A stretch of DNA of 64,000 bases, taken from the NCBI GenBank assembly GCA_016713965.1, contig JADJOC010000010.1, positions 372,001 to 436,000 on the forward strand. The letters are read 5' to 3'. Source of the stretch: Chitinophagaceae bacterium (lineage in GTDB: Bacteria; Bacteroidota; Bacteroidia; Chitinophagales; Chitinophagaceae). A program made the position numbers and the translations under genes. Shown here piece by piece: positions 30,271 to 38,424 of this stretch; the first letter of the stretch is position 1; every line of letters begins with the position of its first letter. Under the pieces are notes generated by a model. That model saw only the letters and a program-made list of their open reading frames with translations. It was not told the DNA's origin and made no database searches.

Positions 30271-30875
30271 GTGAATTTCAAATTTTCCAAAGAACTTATT
30301 GGCTTACCCAACAAACCCACTAACCAATTAAGGCTTTACAAGCTCTTAGACGATAATAATCAGGTAGTTGGACAATTTTTTTATTACCCAAAAGAGAAAT
30401 TAATATGTTTTGGTGACAGAGAATTATCAATTGAAGTCATTACAAAATTTATGAAAAAGACAAAATATTTTTTGGTCGATAAAAACAATAATAAGCAAAT
30501 CGGCGAGTATGAAATATTTGGAGGTTCTGGCACTAATACTTTTTGGCAAGATGTTCCATCTTTACCAACAGGTACAATTAAAATAGACGGGATATTATTT
30601 AATTTCAGAAGAATACCTACTGGTATTAAATATTCATTTTTAAAACAAGACACTTGGGGTTATTTTAAATTTCGACTTTATGCAATTAAGGGACAGGAAT
30701 TTTATGAATACTTTTAAAAATAGACCTTCCGGTTTGGAGTAAAGCAAACTACATAAAGTACAGGCCTTTCATCGGGACAATTGCATCAAACGCTGACAAT
30801 GTATGTGCAATTTTAGCAGGATTGTATTTAATAGAAAAGGAACTTGATTATGAAGATACCAAAAACGCCGGATAA
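30271..30875 (+). CDS. Hypothetical protein (probably frameshifted)
   Basis: The first frame codes 148 residues and stops at 30717. In the -1 frame sequence continues without a stop as DLPVWSKANYIKYRPFIGTI and SNADNVCAILAGLYLIEKEL to 30875, which reads as natural protein, so a one-base loss in the T4/A5 region near 30713-30720 is likely and the full product would be about 200 residues. GTG at 30271 is the apparent start; no ribosome-binding site is obvious. No family recognised. The N-terminal half is beta-rich with several Tyr, Phe and Lys; no signal peptide or membrane segment. Confidence 0.55.
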
Positions 30876-30905
30876 ATACTTATTCATAGCAACATCTCCT
30901 GAAAG

Positions 30906-31081
30906 GGCTACCGTGTACCCACATGTTATTTAATAATAATACTTATCGCAAAAATTATTTTTAAAGTATAATTATTTTTATGTTTGAGTATTAAAATTAC
31001 TTTTTATAATTTTTTTTGACAAAATGATTATCCTTAAAGCCTTAATATTAAATAAATAAAACATCTGGGTACACGGTAGAC
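30906..31081. repeat. Small element with terminal inverted repeats
   Basis: CTACCGTGTACCCA at 30908-30921 is an exact inverted match to 31066-31079, and similarity continues inward (ATGTT and T/A-rich). The interior, about 145 bp, is AT-rich without a gene. Fits a MITE-like non-autonomous element; no target duplication was identified. Confidence 0.6.
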
Positions 31082-31158
31082 CGTACCGGAGACATTGCTT
31101 AGAATACAAAAACTATTTTGTGCCGGAATAACCAAGAAAAATTTTATTCTTTAAAAAT

Positions 31159-31188
31159 CAATCTGCCCTGCAATTGCAGGGCAGATTG
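31159..31188 (-). terminator. Palindromic terminator between convergent transcripts
   Basis: A perfect 30-bp palindrome centred on CAATTG, immediately after the stop of the minus-strand T9SS gene, with a short T run on that strand. Confidence 0.75.
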
Positions 31189-31189
31189 G

Positions 31190-32938
31190 TCAGGTTAAGC
31201 ATGATTTAATCAATAATGACCTGTTTCGATTGTCTTGTTGCGTTATTTTTACAAACAGAATGTATTTGCCTTTTTTAATGCCCCTGATGTCTAATTTTTG
31301 TTCCAGGCTGTGGGTAAACTTCCATTGTTTTACAAGTTGATTGGTATAAAAATCATATAACTCATATTGAACCATTGTGGTTTTGGCAACCTTTTCCATT
31401 GCATGTTCATTCAATTTTACATACAAATCGTTTTTTGCAGGATTAGGCGACACGCTAAAAAATAAAGATTGGCCAGCCACAAGCGGTTCAGCAGGAATAT
31501 CTGGTATATGACCTGTATTGCAGATGGCTTCGGTCCATTCAGAATAAACATATTCTGTACCGCAGGTATTCTTTACCGTTACTGAAGCAGAAAAATTATT
31601 GTTTTGTTTTTGATAGGGCTTGCACTTGTCCACTTGTATTACTACAGTGTTTTTACTGGCACTACCAATGACTTTGCCACCAAATACCTTCCACAAATAA
31701 CTCGTTGCATGAGGGGTGTTTACGCTTAAATTAAGGTATTGGCCTGCATATATCTTAGTCTGGGTAACCATGCCTTCAATATCCAGGTTGGGGATGCCTA
31801 AAGCTACCTGTTTAGTTATTTTTTTATTTATTCCACAACCTGAAACATCTGCACTTAAAGTCACTGTACTTCCGTCAATTAATTTTTTTATATTGGTAAC
31901 GGGAGAATTCGGTTGCTCAATAACAACATAATTGTTGGGGTTTGCACTCCACAAAACACTTGCATTGCAAGGCAAATTATCAATTTTATATTGTGCAGTA
32001 TTGCAAAGCAGTGAATTTCCGGTTATCGATAAATTGGGGAGCGACAGGGACGTTGTAGAATTATATGTTTTGTAGTTATTATTATTTATTTTAACTGTTG
32101 CACTGACATTTGATAAAGCATTTGTGCAACCGTTTGCAGACAAAGTAATAGTGTTTGACAGTGTGGAAATATATTGTGGCGCCGGCTGGCCTTTGTATAA
32201 CCATCCATTATTGGCGTTGCCCAAATCCCATTCATACGAAGTTACATTTGGCGAATTGTAAATATTGGTTACGGTAAAAATCTGCTCCAGTGGTAAAGCA
32301 CATAACTTATTAACCGAAGTTGGGCTTAAGGAAAACGCTGGTGTGGGTGGAATTTCGGTTATGGTTATTTTCCGAATGGAAATAGATTGAAAACTACCAA
32401 GATAAGATGGGATTGCAGCTATATATAAATATCCATGTTCAGATGCAAAAGCAGGTAAATTATAAGCATAATCCAAAAAGGCATTGCCTAGAATCGACTG
32501 GATGTAAGTGTTATTTGCAGTAATATTTTGAACATTATTGCAATTACCGGAATAATAATAAGTATTACTGGGCAATAACTGTAATGAACAATTAGGGAAA
32601 TCAGGATTTGGTTTAATCCTTGCTGCATTAACAACAATTTTATATGAATGGGCTTTTTTGAAAATATAATTAATTTTATATTCAGTACCTAATGATGGGG
32701 TTTCATTGGTAGATTTACAATCAATGATAATGGATTTATCAATCACATTATACCGGGGCTGCCCAATAGAAGTCTGATGTGATATTCCATTAATATTGAC
32801 TGCGTTTGCAAAGATATTGCATGGAAGTGGGTTAGGTGGGGCCCATGTTTCATAATTGATTACCGTTTGTGCAAAAGTGAGATGTACAAATAATAGTGTG
32901 CAGGCAAGGCTTACGGTTTTTAAAATTTTTGAATACAT
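31190..32938 (-). CDS. Secreted T9SS type A sorting domain protein
   Basis: 582 residues from ATG 32938 (an in-frame TTG at 32944 is less likely). The signal peptide ends near LTFAQ. The body is Asn, Thr and Ser-rich and beta-rich, with PKD or Ig-like segments around VTSYEWDLGNANNGW and ATSYLWKVFGGKVIG. The C-terminal 85 residues begin FFSVSPNPAKNDLYVKL, the T9SS type A sorting domain, so the protein should be exported through the outer membrane. No enzyme motif seen; a surface adhesin or matrix protein is inferred. Frame intact. Confidence 0.85.
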   Translation of the reverse strand: MYSKILKTVSLACTLLFVHLTFAQTVINYETWAPPNPLPCNIFANAVNINGISHQTSIGQPRYNVIDKSIIIDCKSTNETPSLGTEYKINYIFKKAHSYKIVVNAARIKPNPDFPNCSLQLLPSNTYYYSGNCNNVQNITANNTYIQSILGNAFLDYAYNLPAFASEHGYLYIAAIPSYLGSFQSISIRKITITEIPPTPAFSLSPTSVNKLCALPLEQIFTVTNIYNSPNVTSYEWDLGNANNGWLYKGQPAPQYISTLSNTITLSANGCTNALSNVSATVKINNNNYKTYNSTTSLSLPNLSITGNSLLCNTAQYKIDNLPCNASVLWSANPNNYVVIEQPNSPVTNIKKLIDGSTVTLSADVSGCGINKKITKQVALGIPNLDIEGMVTQTKIYAGQYLNLSVNTPHATSYLWKVFGGKVIGSASKNTVVIQVDKCKPYQKQNNNFSASVTVKNTCGTEYVYSEWTEAICNTGHIPDIPAEPLVAGQSLFFSVSPNPAKNDLYVKLNEHAMEKVAKTTMVQYELYDFYTNQLVKQWKFTHSLEQKLDIRGIKKGKYILFVKITQQDNRNRSLLIKSCLT

Positions 32939-33294
32939 TGTCAAATTTTTTTTAAGTAAAATTGTTTATCCGGCAAAAATAGCCGTTGCGATAGTTAAGT
33001 TTTGGGCTAGTTAGCAAACACACATTTTCAGTAAGCGTAACCAGTTTTCAGGTGAGTATGTTTATGAATTATGCCCATAATTATATTTTATAGTAGTATA
33101 TTTTTAATAGCAGCGGGCAACATAAAATGCTAGTCTGAAATCAAAAGGTGATGAAAGCAGCTTTAATAATTTTATTTTATTGGGTTCATTTAAAAGTTAC
33201 GAGTATTTTATTTCGCTGCCCAATGGTATACCGATGAACCGAGCGTGGCAACGATGCTGCCCAATGAACCAATGCTCATAACAAAATCATTACA
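32939..33294. other. Non-coding stretch between T9SS gene and Nudix gene
   Basis: 356 bp. AT-rich apart from about 33205-33280, where GCTGCCCAATG occurs twice in direct orientation in a GC-richer segment, probably an intergenic repeat. No gene seen. Confidence 0.5.
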
Positions 33295-33909
33295 TTAAAA
33301 GCGAAGCTTTTTATCAGCAAAAAATTTATTCAAAATATCTTTTATGGAAGGATAGGTGTTGTTCATCAAATTTTTAATTTCGGCAGTTGTTACCCATGTT
33401 GCTTGTTCAATATCTTCTTCCAACTGCGGTTGTAAAATTTGATTAGCAGCGCAGGTAATGTAATACCAATGCGTAGTTTTGATCCAGAATTTTCCATAAG
33501 CTTTATATGTGTGGTAAGTTTCACCTATTTTATTTTGTAGCGTAAGGTTTTTCAGGCCGGTTTCCTCTTCTACTTCCCGTACGGCAGTGTGTTCAATATT
33601 TTCGCCAGGTTCTACCTTTCCTTTTGGCAAATCCCATTTTTGTAAACGGTAGATAAATAATATTTCATGGTGTTCATTTTCAACAATACCGCCTGCGGCT
33701 TCAATGCCTTCAAAATGGCTGAAAAATTTTTCTTTTAATATTTTCAGATCTTCATAGCATAATGTTGTGGTGATGAAATTATCAGTTTCAATATTTTTTA
33801 AAACTGATGTGATGGCGGCATCGATATTTTCTGCGGTGAGTTGTTGTGCATCATCCTTTTTATCGGAAAGAGCAACTGTTTTATCGCCAAAATATATGTT
33901 AATGTGCAT
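33295..33909 (-). CDS. Nudix hydrolase
   Basis: 204 residues. The Nudix box GKVEPGENIEHTAVREVEEE followed by TGL near residue 95 contains all consensus residues (G, E, REVEEE, G). The first 65 residues are an N-terminal extension common in Bacteroidota homologues. It hydrolyses a nucleoside diphosphate linked to X; the substrate cannot be told. It is divergent from pyrE with 62 bp between starts. Frame intact. Confidence 0.92.
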   Translation of the reverse strand: MHINIYFGDKTVALSDKKDDAQQLTAENIDAAITSVLKNIETDNFITTTLCYEDLKILKEKFFSHFEGIEAAGGIVENEHHEILFIYRLQKWDLPKGKVEPGENIEHTAVREVEEETGLKNLTLQNKIGETYHTYKAYGKFWIKTTHWYYITCAANQILQPQLEEDIEQATWVTTAEIKNLMNNTYPSIKDILNKFFADKKLRF

Positions 33910-33971
33910 TAAACTTTATTTCAACAAAAATAAGCGGCTTGCAGCTAAAAATACTTTCTTTACTTTGCAGC

Positions 33972-34602
33972 ATGACTAATGAAAAAACTGTGGCAGAAAA
34001 ATTACTGCAAATTAATGCAGTAAAGTTAAATCCTAACCAGCCTTTTACCTGGGCCAGCGGTTGGAAGAGCCCGATTTATTGCGATAACAGGAAAATATTG
34101 TCTTACCCTTACATCAGGGATTTTATAAAAAGTGAAATGTGCAGTATAATTTTTGAGCAATACCCGGATGCTGATATCCTAGCCGGTGTAGCTACGGCTG
34201 GTATTGCATGGGTGCTATGGCTGCCGACCAGCTGAAGCTGCCATATGTTTATGTAAGGCCAAAGCCAAAGGAGCATGGAATGGGCAATCAAATAGAAGGG
34301 TTTTATGAGAAAGGGCAAAAGTGTTGGTGATAGAAGATTTAATTTCTACAGGAAAAAGCAGCCTGCAAGTATGTGAAGTACTTAAAAATGAAGGCCTGGA
34401 GGTAATGGGCATGGTGGCAATTTTTACTTATAGTTTTGCTGTAGCGCAGGATGCATTTGCACAAGCTGGTATTCCTTATACTTCGTTAACTAATTATACT
34501 GCTTTAATAGATCTGGCCACAGAGAAGGATATAGTAACAGCCGAACAGCAGGATACTTTATTAAACTGGCGACAGGACCCTGCAAACTGGCATGGTATTT
34601 AA
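33972..34602 (+). CDS. pyrE: Orotate phosphoribosyltransferase (frameshifted twice)
   Basis: Makes orotidine 5'-phosphate from orotate and PRPP in pyrimidine synthesis. N-terminal WASGWKSPIYCDNRKILSYP is typical, then GVATAGIA, VYVRPKPKEHGMGNQIEG and the PRPP motif VLVIEDLISTGKSSLQ. Breaks: one A missing near 34208 (restores AMGAMAADQL) and one A missing near 34319 (restores KGQKVLVIEDL). About 211 residues. The ATG at 33972 is chosen over an upstream in-frame ATG at 33939 because it aligns with the family start. Confidence 0.93.
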
Positions 34603-34627
34603 TATTACTTAAGTATAATTTTATAAT

Positions 34628-34969
34628 ATGAAATCAATATTTGTATCACTATGTATGTTTTTTATGGCATTTAATGCCGGTGCCCAGATAAAAACATCAG
34701 ATAAGGCGGTAATACAAGTTCCTGCTTTGCAATGTGAAGAAGGTGCTGCCATTATAGAAAAGTATATGGTTCGTCAGGGTGGGGTGCAATCTATAAAAGC
34801 GGATTACAGGAAAAAAGTAGTGAAAATCAGCTGGCTGACTGACCGCATGAACCTGGATGACATACGTGTTGAACTGGCTAACCTGGGATTTGATGCAGAT
34901 GAGGTAGCAGCTGAGCCAAATGCTGCCAAGAAACTACCTGCCTGTTGCCAGAAACAACCTGAGCAGTAG
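34628..34969 (+). CDS. Exported heavy-metal-associated-like (HMA) protein
   Basis: 113 residues: signal peptide (FVSLCMFFMAFNAGAQ), then an HMA-like fold with VPALQCEEGAAIIEKYM, VQSIKADYRKKVVKISW and ELANLGFDADEV. The canonical MxCxxC metal site is reduced to a single Cys (LQCEEG), but the C-terminus adds LPACCQKQPEQ. Periplasmic metal binding is possible but unproven. The stop codon TAG (34967-34969) is the first three bases of the adjacent MITE, so the natural end may have been altered by that insertion. It starts 25 bp after pyrE. Confidence 0.75.
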   Translation: MKSIFVSLCMFFMAFNAGAQIKTSDKAVIQVPALQCEEGAAIIEKYMVRQGGVQSIKADYRKKVVKISWLTDRMNLDDIRVELANLGFDADEVAAEPNAAKKLPACCQKQPEQ

Positions 34970-35058
34970 ACCTCTTGCATAATTCATATTTTTTGTTCAA
35001 CCTCACCTTTAATTCCTCTCCAAAGGAGGGGATAAGGCAAAATTATACAAGAGGTCTA
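34967..35058. repeat. 92-bp MITE, copy 1
   Basis: Terminal inverted repeats TAGACCTCTTGCATAATT and AATTATACAAGAGGTCTA (two mismatches). The interior carries CCTCACCTTTAATTCC. A second, inverted copy lies at 41164-41253. No coding content. Confidence 0.85.
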
Positions 35059-35099
35059 GTCCAAGAAATAGGACCAAAGCTACGTTGTATAGCTTTTAG

Positions 35100-35561
35100 T
35101 TAGAATACTGAAAAATTGTGCTTTCCTTCATAATTTACCGGGAAAGACTTAAAAACATTGGCTTTACCTATTGTTATCCTACCGGTTACCTTTACCGTTA
35201 CCTCATCAGTAAAAAGCGAAGAAAAAGAGTTTTTAAATATATTCTTCATATCTACATCAACTTTTAAAGGCATCTCAAAATCTGCTCTTTTGGGTATGGA
35301 AATTTGTAATATTTGTGAGGAATGCCCCAGAAAATTATCATTAATATAAATATCCAGTTCGGTGCGTTTTAGCTGTAATCCAAAATTATTGGGGTTGTAG
35401 TAAATCAAATCCATTTTAATGGCTGAAGAAGCAAACCCCATTTTATCTACGCTAAGATTTTTAAAATCTTTATAAACCAAATCTTTGGGTGTACTACAGG
35501 ATGCCATAGCAAAAATTGCTATCGGCAGAATTTTTATTAACCATTTGATTTTATTTTCCAT
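35100..35561 (-). CDS. LEA type 2 family lipoprotein
   Basis: 153 residues with an N-terminal lipoprotein signal (lipobox AMAS-Cys near residue 22). The body matches the late-embryogenesis-abundant type 2 / WHy beta-sandwich: KMDLIYYNPNNFGLQLKRTE near residue 49 with the Asn-Pro-Asn typical of the family, then SIPKRADFEMPLKVDV. Probably membrane-anchored facing the periplasm; role unknown. Frame intact. Confidence 0.82.
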   Translation of the reverse strand: MENKIKWLIKILPIAIFAMASCSTPKDLVYKDFKNLSVDKMGFASSAIKMDLIYYNPNNFGLQLKRTELDIYINDNFLGHSSQILQISIPKRADFEMPLKVDVDMKNIFKNSFSSLFTDEVTVKVTGRITIGKANVFKSFPVNYEGKHNFSVF

Positions 35562-36010
35562 TCATATTTATTTCATACACAAGGTATAAAAATTCCATTT
35601 TGAATGATTTTTTAATAAATAATAAATTTTAAGCGCTAATTATTTGTGCGACTTTTTGTCGCCTAGACATTATTAATTTTTTTTATTGAAAATTATTAGA
35701 GAAAGTAAAATAATGACTTTTTGGCAAAATTATTTTGAGCCTGCTAATGACTTAAAGAAGGAGTGTGGTCAAAAAAGACATAAGGGCCGTTAGATCGGCG
35801 ATTATATACTACTTCCCACAAACCATTTAATTAATTGATAATCAATGTATTAAAATCATACTCATCGCTAAATATTAAATAAAAATTGAATAAAATATTT
35901 GTTAATGTGTGTAATTTTTTTAAATGGTCGAATTTGGGTAAAAAGCGTATTTTATGGGTTGAAAAATATATTTGAGTATTTTTTAATTACTGACATAATT
36001 TCATACCTTT

Positions 36011-36214
36011 ATGAAAATTTTAGATATGGAAAAAGATATTCTAGATATTTTACGTGAAAAATGTGAGCGTGTTAATGGCGTTCTTATTTTAGATCATAAA
36101 AAGGTTAATTTATTAGAAATATTAAAAGACTTAGGATATAGGAACGCATTTACTGGTCAATTTGATTTAGATGCTCAAAGTCATATTTCGAGTAAAGAAA
36201 TTTTGGAACAATAA
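36011..36214 (+). CDS. Small hypothetical protein, transposon passenger
   Basis: 67 residues, charged, helical, with LDILREKCERVNGVLILDHKK and LLEILKDLGYRNAF. A -7-like TACCTTTA ends directly before the ATG, suggesting a leaderless message. It overlaps the 3' end of the minus-strand gene by 65 bp. No family recognised. Its spacing inside the IS1595 unit suggests cargo. Confidence 0.45.
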   Translation: MKILDMEKDILDILREKCERVNGVLILDHKKVNLLEILKDLGYRNAFTGQFDLDAQSHISSKEILEQ

Positions 36215-36581
36215 ATTTACTGCCATCTTCACCGACTATATTTTTTTCTTCAACGTGTTTTGTTGCCCAATCAAACAAATGCTGGATTAGTTTATTAAAA
36301 CTATCTGCAACTTCTGTGCTTTTATCTGCTCTAACGACAAATGATCCTGATAAATAAAGAGCTGAATTATCTTTCTCACTTTGGTTTTTAAATATAATAT
36401 ATAAATTACCTACTAAATTTTTGTAATCGGGGATTCCGTCTACTTTCATATTATGCCATATTCCAGTATAGGGGGTATCGTGTAATAAAATATCTTTATT
36501 TAGTTCGCTAACAATTTCTACATCTAATTTAACAGCTTCAATCATTATATTTTCAAACCTTTCTCTTAAAATTATATTCAT
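36150..36581 (-). CDS. Hypothetical protein, transposon passenger
   Basis: 143 residues, no signal peptide or membrane segment. Contains LVGNLYIIFKNQSEKDNSAL and a C-terminal part LFDWATKHVEEKNIVGEDGS. No family recognised. The start is 4 bp after a 45-residue gene on the same strand, so the two form an operon. Its 3' end overlaps a small plus-strand gene. Located inside the IS1595 unit; function unknown. Confidence 0.6.
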   Translation of the reverse strand: MNIILRERFENIMIEAVKLDVEIVSELNKDILLHDTPYTGIWHNMKVDGIPDYKNLVGNLYIIFKNQSEKDNSALYLSGSFVVRADKSTEVADSFNKLIQHLFDWATKHVEEKNIVGEDGSKFIVPKFLYSKYDFEHLNQIDQ

Positions 36582-36585
36582 CTTA

Positions 36586-36719
36586 TTATTTTTTCTTATT
36601 TGTGGATTTACGAATAGGAGGGGTATTTAAGGCACGGGTTAACAGTTCTTCAAAAGAAACATCAACCTTTAAAGGTTTTTCATTGGTTGGTTTTTAATAT
36701 CTTTTTTACCGCTTTTCAT
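36586..36719 (-). CDS. Small basic hypothetical protein (frameshifted), passenger
   Basis: About 44 residues: MKSGKKDIKNQPMK, then after a one-base repair in an A5 run near 36680, PLKVDVSFEELLTRALNTPP and a basic tail ending NKKK. The FEELL-x-x-ALNTPP pattern resembles small proteins often found in Bacteroidota mobile DNA. It precedes the 143-residue gene by 4 bp. Confidence 0.5.
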
Positions 36720-36809
36720 TACTGCAATTTAACCATTTTTAGTTTTAAAATGTGTTAATATAAAAAAGTCATATATTGGTAGTCCTATTTTAATCCTTAA
36801 CTACCCTTT

Positions 36810-37247
36810 ATGACATTTACAAGTGCAATACTCATACCCATAATAGCCTCAATTATAGGAGCATTTTTTGGCTTTATATGGCAAATAAAAAATGATAAGA
36901 ATAAAGATAAGAGAGGTATTCTTCAAACTTTAATGGCTTATAGGGGTGTTGGAGCAATGGAACATGATTGGGTTAAGGCTTTAAATATGATTGATATAGT
37001 ATTTTATGGCAATCCTAAAATTAAAGTACTTAGGAAAGAATATTTTAAACATCTTTGCGAGCCTCTTTATGATACTGGTTTGCATGATGTTATTTTGACT
37101 GACCTCCTTTCCGAGATGGCAAAAGATATTGGCTATAGCGATTTGAAACCCACCGATATAGAGGATTATTACTGCCCCAGAACATTATATACAATGTACG
37201 GAGTAAAGCCCGATATATCCGAGCAGAAAGGGAATTCTCTCTCTTAG
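36810..37247 (+). CDS. DUF6680-like membrane-anchored protein, passenger
   Basis: 145 residues. One N-terminal membrane helix (ILIPIIASIIGAFFGFIW) and a cytoplasmic domain with ILQTLMAYRGVGAMEHDWVK, ALNMIDIVFYG and LLSEMAKDIGYSDLKPTDIE. This matches DUF6680, small anchored proteins of unknown function, recognised from memory of the pattern. The 3' end overlaps a minus-strand frame by 158 bp. It lies within the IS1595 unit and reads on the opposite strand to the transposase. Function unknown. Confidence 0.65.
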   Translation: MTFTSAILIPIIASIIGAFFGFIWQIKNDKNKDKRGILQTLMAYRGVGAMEHDWVKALNMIDIVFYGNPKIKVLRKEYFKHLCEPLYDTGLHDVILTDLLSEMAKDIGYSDLKPTDIEDYYCPRTLYTMYGVKPDISEQKGNSLS

Positions 37248-37317
37248 CCAATTCTTCGTAGTAAGCTGGTTTTTTACGTTTATTTGGGGGAGGAGTAGTA
37301 TATATTTTCGTGTTCAT
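37090..37317 (-). CDS. Small protein coupled to IS1595 transposase
   Basis: 75 residues, starting at the TAATG where the transposase stops, so translation is probably coupled. The N-terminal half (TTPPPNKRKKPAYYEELAKR) is basic and Pro-rich and reads as a real protein; the C-terminal half overlaps the DUF6680 gene on the other strand and is less convincing. It could be an accessory protein of the transposon or a chance frame. Confidence 0.4.
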   Translation of the reverse strand: MNTKIYTTPPPNKRKKPAYYEELAKRENSLSARIYRALLRTLYIMFWGSNNPLYRWVSNRYSQYLLPSRKGGQSK

Positions 37318-38231
37318 TAGTTTACTTTTTGGATTAAATTATTGTATGTCAATCTACCTTCAACATTTTGCATGGTGAGATTAAAGCGTTCATTATCTTT
37401 TACTTTACGGGTATTATATCGGTATGCTGTTTCTTCACAATAGCGGTGCAGGTGTTTTGGGCTTACCTGATGGTATGTACCAAATATTGTCCTTTTTAGA
37501 ATAGAAAAGAAGCCCTCAACAGTATTTGTATAGGTTATTCCATTTCTATATTCACTTTGTGAGTGGTTAACAAATTCATGCCCTGCGAACTCAAATTTTA
37601 GTCCTTGATAGGATAGGTGGGTATCGGTAATTACTGTAGCTGAATTGTGTATATTTTTGCGTACAACGTCTTTAAAGCTGTCTTTACCTATTACTGTAAG
37701 CCTGGCTTTGCCATCTCTTTGCACAAATCCCATAACTGGAACTTTGTTTTCCCTACCATATTTACGCATTTCTTTTAGTTTGCCCCTATTCATATTTTCC
37801 CATTTGCCACCAACATACGTTTCATCTACTTCAACAATACTATCCATTTTGTCTATCGGCTCACCCATTAATTGCCTTACCCTGTGCAGTACAAACCATG
37901 CAGATTTTTGAGTAATGCCTAAATCCCTGCTAAGCTGTAAACTGCTTATTCCTTTTTTATGAGCCGAACATATATAAATAGCAGCCATCCATGTAGAGAG
38001 GGCAATTTTAGAATTTTCCATTATTGTGCCAACGGTTACGGTAAAATCTCTTTTGCAGGTCTTTTCTTTACAACGGTAAGTTTTGCCATCTTTTAATTTA
38101 TAAGGATTAGCACCCTTGCAATGTGGGCAAATTGGGTTGCCTTTCCACCTCATTTGCTCCACATATTCCCTGCAAACTTTCTCATCTGAAAGGTTCATCA
38201 TCAATTCTTTTAAATTCTTAAAATTCATCAT
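37317..38231 (-). CDS. IS1595-family transposase (ISXO2-like)
   Basis: 304 residues. An N-terminal zinc ribbon (CPHCKGANPYKL then CKEKTCKRDF) is followed by helix-turn-helix GISSLQLSRDLGITQKSAWF and an ISXO2-like DDE/N catalytic domain: VEVDETYVGGKWEN, VITDTHLSY and HSQSEYRNGITYTNTVEGFF with the third acidic or Asn position nearby. Cut-and-paste DNA transposition is expected. The frame is intact, so the element may still be active. It is upstream of, and coupled to, the 75-residue gene. Confidence 0.92.
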   Translation of the reverse strand: MMNFKNLKELMMNLSDEKVCREYVEQMRWKGNPICPHCKGANPYKLKDGKTYRCKEKTCKRDFTVTVGTIMENSKIALSTWMAAIYICSAHKKGISSLQLSRDLGITQKSAWFVLHRVRQLMGEPIDKMDSIVEVDETYVGGKWENMNRGKLKEMRKYGRENKVPVMGFVQRDGKARLTVIGKDSFKDVVRKNIHNSATVITDTHLSYQGLKFEFAGHEFVNHSQSEYRNGITYTNTVEGFFSILKRTIFGTYHQVSPKHLHRYCEETAYRYNTRKVKDNERFNLTMQNVEGRLTYNNLIQKVN

Positions 38232-38424
38232 ATGTTCTAATTTTTTTACTTCAACTTAAATTTTAGGTAGAGCAAAAACAGGCTTCTAATTATTTTAGTA
38301 AATGCACATTTGTCAGGTCATTCAAAAAGGGTAGGCGACAAACCTAAAAACCTGAAATTAGGAATATTTTGCTAAATGGGTTAGAATCGGCTTGTGGGAA
38401 GTGATATATAGTTACCGTTAGATC

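Larger units (their letters stand above)
35787..38424. mobile_element. IS1595-family transposon with passenger genes
   Basis: A 10-bp direct repeat CCGTTAGATC (35787-35796 and 38415-38424) borders the unit. Just inside lie imperfect terminal inverted repeats, TATATACTACTTCCCACAAA at the left and, read inward from the right, TATATATCACTTCCCACAAG. Inside are a transposase gene and four to five other small genes on both strands. IS1595-family elements are known to make about 8-bp duplications and to carry passenger genes in some subgroups. The 10-bp repeat and exact element ends are inferred from sequence only. Confidence 0.7.

Noticed and set aside
37090..37247. Whole overlap of the DUF6680 gene and the coupled small gene read as two full genes
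   Set aside because: Kept both as features, but the C-terminal half of the small gene is probably a shadow; I lowered its confidence rather than claim a dual-coding region.
36011..37247. Cargo genes as a defined anti-phage or toxin-antitoxin system
   Set aside because: No toxin, nuclease or antitoxin motif can be recognised; reported only as unknown passenger genes.
35648..38350. Alternative IS1595 ends based on the shared word TTTGTCGCCTA near 35654 and, inverted, near 38336
   Set aside because: Only 11 bp with no flanking direct repeat; the CCCACAA-containing ends with the 10-bp repeat fit better.
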